From Geobacter sp. (GTDB lineage: Bacteria > Desulfobacterota > Desulfuromonadia > Geobacterales > Geobacteraceae): 64,000 nucleotides of DNA. The position numbers and the translations under genes are program-made. The stretch lies in NCBI GenBank assembly GCA_016177775.1, contig JACOUQ010000034.1, forward strand, positions 1 to 64,000. Direction: 5' to 3'. Every line of letters starts with the position of its first letter. The first letter of the stretch is position 1. Below the pieces are notes generated by a model that was not told the DNA's origin, searched no databases, and saw only the letters and a program-made list of their open reading frames with translations. Below, piece after piece: positions 58,901-64,000 of this stretch.

Positions 58901-59875
58901 TCGGTAAATGCGGACGGCGAACAGACCAAGAGCCAGAGTGTGGCAAAGGACGCGGACAGCAACATCGCCATGACGACCTCGATCGGCGTGGCCAAGCTGA
59001 AGCTCCCCGCAGGGTCCCTAACCGAAGATACCACGGTCACCATAACCGAACCGGCCCCGGCGACCAAAGCCGCGCTGGTCCCTCAAGGCTATGCCAGCAG
59101 CAATATTTTCCTGGATATTAACTATGCAAACGGCCAACACACTCTGACGAACAACAATACCGCCATCATCGAGGTGGCGTACCGGGACGACAATAACGAC
59201 GGGATAGTGGACGGCACCGGTGTCAGGGTCTACGATCTGCAGTTGTGTGACTACGACAGCGTGGCGGGAGCTTGGAAGGCGCTTGACTCCATCGTCGATA
59301 CGACCAGCAAAACCGTACGGGCGACATCGAGCACATTCAGTCTTTTCGGCCTCCTGGTCCCGCCCAGGCCGGTAGGTGCGGGGGCGAATCTTCTCTCCGT
59401 GCCGCTCATCCCTGTTCCCAATACGCCATCGGCCGTGTTCGGACCGATCACGGCCTATGCCAACTACTTCTTCTTCTGGGACCCTGCTCTCCAGGATTAC
59501 AAAGCAGTTACAACGGTCGAGCCCGGCAAGTCCTACTGGGTGTACGGAAACAGCAAGAACCTCAATGTCTCGGGAACCGAAACCCCCAACGCCAACTTCC
59601 TGATTTCCATCAAGAAGGGGTGGAACATGATCGGCCATCCATTCCGTTATAAGGTTGGTATAGCCGATCTTCAGGTGCTCTATGGCGGGAACTACTACAC
59701 CATCGCCGATGCGGAAAACAACGGCTGGGTGGTGGCAACACTGTTCGGATACAAGGACGGGGCCTACCAGTTCAACTCCGCCCAAGAGGGAGGGGCGCTG
59801 GAGGCCTGGAAAGGGTACTGGATACTTTCCGACGTGGACTGCACCATCATCATACCGCCGCTGCCGATGCAATAG
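52931..59875 (+). CDS. Giant surface protein: NHL, chitobiase-like, kelch and FN3 repeats
   Basis: 2314 residues; GGAGGGA precedes ATG 52931; signal peptide to about residue 30. Residues 35-705 hold 12 NHL-type repeats of 55-57 residues ([34 protein letters not shown]). About 715-1040 hold four chitobiase C-terminal-like units ([15 protein letters not shown]). About 1043-1387 hold seven kelch-type units ([24 protein letters not shown]). About 1390-1870 hold an Ig-like and four FN3 domains ([16 protein letters not shown]). The C-terminal 440 residues have Ig-like and Geobacter-type closing domains ([19 protein letters not shown]). No membrane anchor or sorting tag is seen at the C-terminus. 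A secreted or surface scaffold or adhesin; no enzyme motif. Confidence 0.88.
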   Translation: MKSRNIFSFHSFAAILIGLVTAGTGLAVGPGDIVTVAGGGSGDGSAAVEIGINSPFGVALDGAGNLYIADTYNARVRKVAAGTGIVTTVAGNGTGGFSGDGGPATSASFSGPIGVAVDNAGNIYIADSSNNRIRKVDGVSGIISTIAGNGMSGYAGDGGQATAASLKYPTRVAFDSAGNLYVADMYNHRIRKVNNSTGVITTVAGNGVGSYSGDTGAATSASLNAPQGVAVDGAGNLFIADTYNDRIRRVDAVTGVITTVAGNGNSGHYGDGSSATAAMIAMPRSVAVDSAGNLYIAEYGYNSIRKVNGATGVISTVAGSGYSGYGGDGGAATNAMLYGPSDVTVDGVGNFYIADVYNNRIRKVNAATSIITTVAGNGSLNWSGDGGAATAASLYGPAGVAVGGAGNLFIADQYNNRIRKVDAATGIITTVAGNGSAAFAGDGSAATAASLNYPAGVAMDSAGNIFIADKNNHRIRKMAAGTGNISTVAGNGSAAFAGDGGAATAASLKYPAGLTMDSAGNLFIADSSNNRIRKVDAATGNISTVAGSGSAGFAGDGGVATAASLNNPASVTVDSAGNLFVADSSNNRIRKVDAVTGNIITVAGNGSASFAGDGGAATAASLKYPAGLTMDSAGNLFIADSSNNHIRKVDAATGIISTVAGSGSAGFAGDGGAATAASLRYPTGVTMDSAGNLFIADSSNNRIRKVLAVGVLDTNPPVTTASPAGGTFASAQFVILTANEQATIYYTTDGSTPTTGSLQYTGPISISATTTLRFFARDAMGNSEGVKAETYTIALSDNTAPVTTASPAGGMYTSARSVTLSVNEPATIYYTTDGSTPTTSSSAYSGPIAVTATTLKFFAIDSAGNAEAVNTQIYTIDTVLPVTTASPAAASYNAAQTVTLTASEPATIYYTTNGSMPTTSSAVYSGPLTISTTTSLKFFARDAAGNSEIVKSAVYVIDTTAPTSKASPDAGVYPSALTVTLSANEPATIYYTTDGSTPTTSSAVYTVPISISTTTTLKYFARDTIGNSEQVNWKTFKIDPFAPFLTTGSMSIPRLYHAAALLQNGKVLVTGGDSGIYGFRNSAEIYDPQSGNWSAAAAAATYRGHHTATVLNNGKVLVAGGETNDTTYTRSAELYDPATDSWIAAGTLSGGRGYHSATLLNNGKVLVVGGKGGSSYYGSYPLASAELYDPSTNSWSSAGSLGAARYLHTATLLPNGRVLVAGGFSGSNSLGSAELYDPATNSWSSAGSLATPRCIHTATLLQNGKVLVAGGANGAATVLISAEFYDYADNSWSSAGELSIFRKLHTAALLPSGKVLLAGGETDSSYIYFAELYDPVTRSSSMAGMLASPRDYHTATLLSDGKVLLAGGYSAEELSSTELYVATSADTVPPAVTAFSMPATANSLTVPIIDFTASDNVGVTGYLVTENPTLPSLILTGWTATPPTSFTFNAAGSHTVYAWARDAAGNISASRSATVAVSLPIQPPSNMEVNNLGNKGQLTVTWVKPADGSFSHVHVYHSTVAGQLGALVADNQTGIKYTDTDLASQTTYYYTVKAVDAAGNESINTTQVSATTLDSQPPAVPGNITATDAGTGGTVLLSWTKPADSDFSLIRVYRSITAGSLGVLAYNNVTGASRQDTGLTNGTTYYYTVRAVDTAGNETTNTSQVSAKPTAPDMTPPGTVFSVAIIDPKTGGALNLSWTNPVDVDFAKVLIYRSTIAGQLGTQVYAGSDTALADTSLTSGTTYYYTFRTEDTSGNVSANTNQFSKFPTDNVSPKGVTELTAIPLAGGEVRLDWIRSASPDVNYYNIYSDNGSGTINYSMPVASIRHPATTWSSGALTVGTPYLFAVRAEDTSLNQETNTNVVISFVPVSDPNGGNVSAIIKTPAPGASISGNRVTLAAELVMGAPAGTRQVEFQYKPVTTGVWTTIPSADSTAYPNPDAVSPYAIQWDVTGLANGDYLLRAVATCNASVVDANPPFIAVAVNSANANIVESVNADGEQTKSQSVAKDADSNIAMTTSIGVAKLKLPAGSLTEDTTVTITEPAPATKAALVPQGYASSNIFLDINYANGQHTLTNNNTAIIEVAYRDDNNDGIVDGTGVRVYDLQLCDYDSVAGAWKALDSIVDTTSKTVRATSSTFSLFGLLVPPRPVGAGANLLSVPLIPVPNTPSAVFGPITAYANYFFFWDPALQDYKAVTTVEPGKSYWVYGNSKNLNVSGTETPNANFLISIKKGWNMIGHPFRYKVGIADLQVLYGGNYYTIADAENNGWVVATLFGYKDGAYQFNSAQEGGALEAWKGYWILSDVDCTIIIPPLPMQ

Positions 59876-59885
59876 GGGATAACAG

Positions 59886-61334
59886 ATGAAGAGAGGCTAC
59901 ACGTCATTTACAATTCTTTTAGCGTTACTGCTATTGCCCCTTGGCGCCCGAGCAGACTGGACTTTCCCACTGACAATAAGTTCGGGAGGAATCAGGACCA
60001 ACCTCACGATGGGAATCGCTGCGGGGGCATCCAACGGCTACGATCAGGGGCTGGACTCCCCCTCGCCATTCGAGGGGGAGACTCTTTACGCCTATTTCCC
60101 CCATACGGGCTTGCGGGTCTATGTGGCTGGGTCGTCAGTGGACAAGCTTTACAGGGACATGCGCGGGAGTCTTCCCCAAGAGTTTTATTTCGAGATAAAA
60201 ACCAGCCTCTCGCCTGTAACCATTGCCTGGAACCAAGGGAGCATCCCGGACAAGATGACCTTCCTGCTTCGCAATACCGCTACCGGTGCGGAATTAAACA
60301 TGAAGGAGAAGGGGAGCTATTCCTTTACCCCGATATCGAGCATCACTGGGGTCAAAGTGCAAGTTGCCCAAGGGGACCTGGAGCCACCTTCAGCTCCATC
60401 CGGGATAAGGATTATCGAGAAGGAAACCTCTCTTGCCGTTACATGGGAGGCCAGCACCGACCCGGACCTTGCCGGCTACAAGATACACTTCGGGACAGGC
60501 AGTGGCCAGTATGCAAGGACAGTGGACATACGGAACGTCAATAACTACAACCTCTTCAATCTGAGCAAGGATACCGTCTACTACGTTGCCGTTACCGCCT
60601 ATGACACGAGCGGGAACGAAAGCGCCTTTTCCTCCGAGGTGAGCGGCAGTCTGGTCGCTGCTATCGATACCGTAGCGACATCCGCGACTGTTGTTGATAA
60701 CTCTGAGGCAACCACAGAGCAGACAGGTAGCCAATCAACAGCTGCCGAAGTGACGTCCATCACAGATGTGGCGAGCACAAGCCAGGCAACTTCTCTTTCT
60801 TCAACCACCGTGACAGCTGCTGCAACTGCATCCGGGCAGAATGTTAACTCCAATCAAAACTCAAATTCCAATAAAACAGGAATTGTCCAGCTGACAGGAT
60901 TGACGGTATCTCCTTATGTCTTCGAATCTGCTTCAGCAGATGCCGGGAAGAAGAAAGACGCGGCCTCGCCAGTCTCAACTCCCAGGCCTTCTTATAAGGA
61001 ACCTGTACGGGTGGACCCACCTTCGGATACCCCATCACCAAATGCAGATTCTGTCTCTGCGCCGGATAAGACGTCTCCTCCCGATGAAAAGCAGAAGTCT
61101 GAGGGGGAAGCTAAAAGGGAGGCTGAGAAGGCATCTCCTGTAGCTACCGATTCTCCTGTATTAAAAAATGGTGATTCCGGGGAGAAGAGTGTCATAAAGA
61201 GCACAACGGGTCTGTCTTCGTTTAAGTCTTCCAAGGTGAAACACAAAACTAAAAAGCTTAAAGCCAGAAAAAAGCGGGGGATTCGGAAGGTGACAAAGAA
61301 GTCAGCGGCTACATGGAGTGCAGTGAGAAAATAG
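59886..61334 (+). CDS. Exported FN3-domain protein with Lys-rich C-terminus
   Basis: 482 residues; AGGGGAT before ATG 59886, ten bases after the giant gene. Signal peptide MKRGYTSFTILLALLLLP, cleavage near ARA/DWT. Residues 20-155 form a beta-rich domain (WTFPLTISSGG, GLRVYVAGS). Residues 160-250 form one FN3 domain (PPSAPSGIRIIEKETSLAVTWEAS, YYVAVTAYDTSGNES) close to those of the giant protein. The rest is low-complexity Ser/Thr/Ala (residues 255-320), then Pro/Lys/Glu-rich, ending in a very basic tail (KVKHKTKKLKARKKRG). The tail could bind polyanionic surface polymer or DNA. Terminator follows. Confidence 0.8.
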   Translation: MKRGYTSFTILLALLLLPLGARADWTFPLTISSGGIRTNLTMGIAAGASNGYDQGLDSPSPFEGETLYAYFPHTGLRVYVAGSSVDKLYRDMRGSLPQEFYFEIKTSLSPVTIAWNQGSIPDKMTFLLRNTATGAELNMKEKGSYSFTPISSITGVKVQVAQGDLEPPSAPSGIRIIEKETSLAVTWEASTDPDLAGYKIHFGTGSGQYARTVDIRNVNNYNLFNLSKDTVYYVAVTAYDTSGNESAFSSEVSGSLVAAIDTVATSATVVDNSEATTEQTGSQSTAAEVTSITDVASTSQATSLSSTTVTAAATASGQNVNSNQNSNSNKTGIVQLTGLTVSPYVFESASADAGKKKDAASPVSTPRPSYKEPVRVDPPSDTPSPNADSVSAPDKTSPPDEKQKSEGEAKREAEKASPVATDSPVLKNGDSGEKSVIKSTTGLSSFKSSKVKHKTKKLKARKKRGIRKVTKKSAATWSAVRK

Positions 61335-61356
61335 AGCTTGGTTTGCTGTGGCTTCA

Positions 61357-61390
61357 CACAAATAAGCCCGCTGTTGCGGGCTTATTTGTG
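61357..61390. terminator. Bidirectional terminator after the FN3 gene
   Basis: CACAAATAAGCCCGC, loop TGTT, GCGGGCTTATTTGTG: a 15-bp perfect stem with A/T-rich outer ends on both strands. It lies between convergent genes. Confidence 0.85.
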
Positions 61391-61505
61391 CATAGTCTCT
61401 TGGAACAGCCAGATATGCGATGATTGGTGTTGTAGCCAAAGTTCGTGTGGGTAATCGAAATGAAAGGTTGGGCTGCGTTACGCGAACCAACCCGCGGAGC
61501 TCCCA

Positions 61506-62243
61506 TCATCCCCGCCTTCTGAAATGGGCCAGGAACTCTTCCTTGGATAACTGCTTCTTCCTCACCAGGTGCTCGATCTGCTTGCTCATGGCGAGTTTCT
61601 CCCCCTCCTTCATTTCACCCTTCATCATGACGAAGAACGGCACATTTTTTGTGCGGGGGTAGAGGCGGAGCTTTTCCAGCAGCTCAAAGGCGGACATGTC
61701 CGGGAGCATCATGGAGCAGAAGGCCAGGTATGGGGCGCCGGTGGTGGTGAGGGCCACGGCCTCGTGGCCGGTGTAGGCCTTGACTACGTCGAAGCCGAGC
61801 GACTGCAGAAGCTTGCCTAGCTGTTCCTCGCCATTGCGGGAAATGATGAATGCCTGAAGGTCCCACGTGTCGGTCTCATCTGTCAGCCCAAGAACCGTGA
61901 GCATCTTGACCACGTAGTCAGGGTCGACGGGGAGTAGAAAAAATCCCGAGACCGGGAATATCCCCCCCGGCTTGCCGGTTTCACTGAGAAAAACCGGGAG
62001 GATCGGTATCTGGCGGGTCGCCGGGTCCCCCTTTAACTGGAGGATGAGCCCCCAGCCGTCCGAGGAAAAGGGGGAGATGTCCATGATGATGCCGCGCGGT
62101 TTCTCCTTCTCCAGCATGTCGGGCGTGGCCGGCCTAAGCCGGAAGCCGGCTTCCTCAAGGTATCCCCTGATTACATCCCCGCGTTCACGCTTTTCGCCGA
62201 TCCCCATCAGCCAGAGTTCCGGCACATTCTGAGTTTCCGTCAT
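61506..62243 (-). CDS. Protein with two receiver-like domains
   Basis: 245 residues; GGAG precedes ATG 62243. Two CheY-like halves: the first, residues 1-120, keeps an aspartate in GIIMDISPFSSDGWGLILQL with PILPVFLSE after it. The second, about 128-225 (LGFDVVKAYTGHEAVAL, MMLPDMSAFELLEKLRLYP, VPFFVMMKG), is clearly receiver-like, but the usual phospho-acceptor aspartate before MLPDM is replaced (CSMMLPDM). No output domain. Probably a non-enzymatic signalling adaptor. The C-terminus (LAMSKQIEHLVRKKQLSKEEFLAHF) is an added helical tail. No kinase is nearby. Confidence 0.75.
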   Translation of the reverse strand: MTETQNVPELWLMGIGEKRERGDVIRGYLEEAGFRLRPATPDMLEKEKPRGIIMDISPFSSDGWGLILQLKGDPATRQIPILPVFLSETGKPGGIFPVSGFFLLPVDPDYVVKMLTVLGLTDETDTWDLQAFIISRNGEEQLGKLLQSLGFDVVKAYTGHEAVALTTTGAPYLAFCSMMLPDMSAFELLEKLRLYPRTKNVPFFVMMKGEMKEGEKLAMSKQIEHLVRKKQLSKEEFLAHFRRRG

Positions 62244-62365
62244 GGCATGGCTCCGAAAGGAACTTTTTCCCTAGATTAATACCACATTTCCCGCCATTCA
62301 CAAGTATAACTTTGCGCCATGGCACGGTGGCATTGAAAAGCGGGAATTGGTGTGATAGCTTGAGA

Positions 62366-62460
62366 GGCGTGAATGGTGAATAGTGAATAGTGAAAAAGAG
62401 CATAGGTTGCGATTTTTGTTAGCTTTCACCATTCACCTTTCACGATTCACCATTCACGCC
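62366..62460. repeat. Heptamer-repeat hairpin before the DUF362 gene
   Basis: GGCGTGAATGGTGAA at 62366-62380 is perfectly complementary to TTCACCATTCACGCC at 62446-62460. Inward, ATTCACC-type heptamers continue with mismatches. It ends about seven bases before the ribosome site of the next gene. Confidence 0.75.
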
Positions 62461-62474
62461 TTTAGGGAGGTCTT

Positions 62475-63581
62475 ATGCCAAGCACCGTCTATTTCACCGA
62501 CATGCGCGCGGGTCACAAGGAAAACCTGTTCGGGAAGATCGGCCGTCTGTTGCAAAGCTGCGGCATTACCGAGCGGATCAGCGAGGGGGACCTGGTAGCG
62601 GTCAAGGTCCATTTCGGTGAGCGGGGGAACCACACCTTCGTGCGCCCCATATTCGTGCGGCGGGTGGTGGACGAAATCAAGGCCTGCCAGGGGAGGCCAT
62701 TCCTGACCGACTCCTCGACCCTCTACCCAGGTGAACGGAAAGAGGCGGTGTCGGCCCTTGCCTGTGCCATCGAGAATGGCTTTGCCTATTCCGTGGTCGG
62801 GGCGCCACTTATCATGTGCGATGGCCTGCGGGGCCACACCGAGATCGAGGTGGAGGTGAACGGGGAGATATACAAAAAAGTGCCGATTGGCGCGGAGATC
62901 GTCGAAGCGGACGCCCTGGTGGCGGTTTCCCACTTCAAGTGCCACGAGATATGCGGCTTCGGCGGAGCGCTGAAAAACCTCGGCATGGGATGCTCCAGCC
63001 GCCAAGGGAAGCTGATGCAGCACTCCACGGTGGCGCCGAAGGTGGCGGAAAAATTCTGCACTGCCTGCGGCCTCTGCCTGAAAGCCTGCGCCCACAACGC
63101 CATCGCCATGATCGAGGGGAAGGCAAGGGTGCTCGATGAAAAGTGCGCCGGCTGCGGACGCTGCATCACCGCCTGCCTGAAGAAGGCGATCAATGTCCAG
63201 TGGAACGAGTCGATTCCGCTGGTGATGCGGAAGATGGCCGAGTTCGCCAAGGGGGCGGTTGCCGGCAAGGAGCACAAGACGCTCTTCATCAATTTCATCA
63301 CCCAGGTGTCGCCGGCATGTGACTGCTACGGTCATGCCGACGCGCCGATCGTGAACGACATCGGCATCTGCGCCTCCGTCGATCCGGTGGCCCTGGACCA
63401 GGCGTGCGCCGACCTGGTCAATGGCGCCCAAGGCAACCAGAGCACCGCCCTGCAAAGCGGCCATGAACCGGGAGGGGACAAATTCCGCGGGGTTTACCAC
63501 CATATAGACTGGGAAATCCAGCTGGATCACGCAGAGAAAGTTGGCATTGGCAGCAAGAAATACGAGTTGGTGAAAATCTGA
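62475..63581 (+). CDS. DUF362-type protein with two [4Fe-4S] ferredoxin motifs
   Basis: 368 residues; GGAGG five bases before ATG 62475. The N-terminal 190 residues match the DUF362 layout (VKVHFGERGNHTFVRP, TDSSTLYPG, VSHFKCHEICGFGGALKNLGMG). Then two classical clusters: CTACGLCLKAC near 197-207 and CAGCGRCITAC near 226-236. The C-terminal part resumes the DUF362 fold (DIGICASVDPVALDQACADL). Cytosolic, no signal peptide. Such proteins are taken as electron carriers or iron-sulfur oxidoreductase subunits without known reaction. Standing alone here, its partner is unknown. Confidence 0.88.
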   Translation: MPSTVYFTDMRAGHKENLFGKIGRLLQSCGITERISEGDLVAVKVHFGERGNHTFVRPIFVRRVVDEIKACQGRPFLTDSSTLYPGERKEAVSALACAIENGFAYSVVGAPLIMCDGLRGHTEIEVEVNGEIYKKVPIGAEIVEADALVAVSHFKCHEICGFGGALKNLGMGCSSRQGKLMQHSTVAPKVAEKFCTACGLCLKACAHNAIAMIEGKARVLDEKCAGCGRCITACLKKAINVQWNESIPLVMRKMAEFAKGAVAGKEHKTLFINFITQVSPACDCYGHADAPIVNDIGICASVDPVALDQACADLVNGAQGNQSTALQSGHEPGGDKFRGVYHHIDWEIQLDHAEKVGIGSKKYELVKI

Positions 63582-63618
63582 TTTTTATGCACGGAATCCC
63601 GAAAAAACTCATGGACAA

Positions 63619-63647
63619 TTGCGCGCACCGGGGTACGATATTATAAA
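63619..63647 (+). promoter_or_regulatory. Possible promoter of the 82-residue gene
   Basis: TTGCGC, 17 bp, TATAAA, about 30 bases before ATG 63678. Confidence 0.45.
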
Positions 63648-63677
63648 TTTCTAATAAATTTGCAGGCGCTCAACTCC

Positions 63678-63926
63678 ATGAAATGCTTTGGCATTGCTGT
63701 AATCAAAGAGAAACCGGGCATGCTGATCAGGGTCCTGTACGCGGACAATACCTACGACATGGTGAAGGATAACCGTCTTGACGACCTGATTTCCGCCAGA
63801 AAGGTCATCAGTTTTGAACGCTCCACCGGCTGGGTTGCAGTTGGGCGTGATCCTCTCAGGGGGGTGGGGGGGACTTACTGGGGGCCGGAACGGCGGAGCC
63901 AGAAGATATGGGTCATCGATGATTGA
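63678..63926 (+). CDS. Small conserved-looking protein of unknown function
   Basis: 82 residues from ATG 63678; a TTG at 63660 would add six. MKCFGIAVIKEKPGMLIRVLYADNTYDMVKDNRLD is a strand-rich opening; the middle (LISARKVISFERSTGWVAVG) and the tail (GTYWGPERRSQKIWVIDD) have the look of a conserved small cytosolic domain. No cysteine cluster, signal or membrane helix. GCAGG upstream is a distant ribosome site. Not recognised. It has its own promoter-like element and precedes the gene that runs out of the window. Confidence 0.6.
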   Translation: MKCFGIAVIKEKPGMLIRVLYADNTYDMVKDNRLDDLISARKVISFERSTGWVAVGRDPLRGVGGTYWGPERRSQKIWVIDD

Positions 63927-63958
63927 CGTCCCCTCCATTCCGGTGATACCCTGTCGCC

Positions 63959-64000
63959 ATGCATCAGGAATCAAGCGAAGCCATTGTTCTTTCGGTCATG
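63959..64000 (+). CDS. Start of a gene cut by the window edge, possibly recO
   Basis: Only 14 codons are visible from ATG 63959 (MHQESSEAIVLSVM). The EAIVL block near the start is like the opening of RecO, the recombination mediator, but the stretch is too short to be sure. Confidence 0.35.
   Translation, partial: MHQESSEAIVLSVM

Overview
The window looks like the chromosome of a Geobacteraceae bacterium (Geobacter/Geotalea type). This rests on very large multihaem c-type cytochromes that mix CxxCH with the CxxxxCH motif typical of Geobacter, System II haem-ligation genes beside them, a CIRCE-controlled rpoH, a SAM riboswitch before metX, and a GEMM-I riboswitch with the Geobacter-type A at the ligand-selective position. 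Species is not assigned. I see no rRNA, tRNA, CRISPR, phage or intact insertion sequence.

Region 1 (1-21200) is an electron-transfer block. Four consecutive genes encode multihaem cytochromes of at least 276 (cut by the window edge), 1058, 2283 and 1629 residues. By my count they hold 87 CxxCH sites plus 23 CxxxxCH and 5 CxxxCH sites. A G11/C7 terminator ends the run. A tightly coupled five-gene operon follows: a TPR lipoprotein, ResB, CcsA, an unknown anchored protein and a second shorter ResB-like protein. This is probably a haem-attachment machine serving the cytochromes.

Region 2 (21190-29890) is AT-richer by eye and encodes envelope membrane proteins. Two paralogous GT-C-like proteins with C-terminal TPRs flank a membrane-anchored spermidine-synthase-like protein, followed by another polytopic protein and an unknown anchored protein.

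Region 3 (30000-47861) is mostly core genome: clpB, a small lipoprotein, a small Cys-rich protein, a branched-chain aminotransferase, a small exported protein, rpoH with CIRCE, riboswitch-controlled metX, a GT4 glycosyltransferase, a PhnP-like hydrolase, a conserved 610-residue protein, a triple-GAF sigma-54 activator and an ATPase-TPR-BTAD regulator. Its intergenic gaps repeatedly carry heptamer-periodic repeats that form long hairpins and often contain or touch the stop codons of their neighbours.

Region 4 (47890-61390) is the most novel part. A 173-bp MITE-like element sits before a lipoprotein gene. Then a predicted cGAMP-selective (GEMM-Ib) riboswitch precedes a co-oriented set: an exosortase-family membrane protein, a 64-residue protein that is little more than a signal peptide plus a C-terminal sorting-like tail, a TolB-like/TPR/HEAT protein, a 2314-residue NHL/chitobiase-like/kelch/FN3 surface protein and an FN3 protein. 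I infer a second-messenger-controlled surface-display module.

Region 5 (61500-64000) holds a double receiver-like protein, a DUF362-type ferredoxin protein, a small conserved protein and the first codons of a gene that may be recO.
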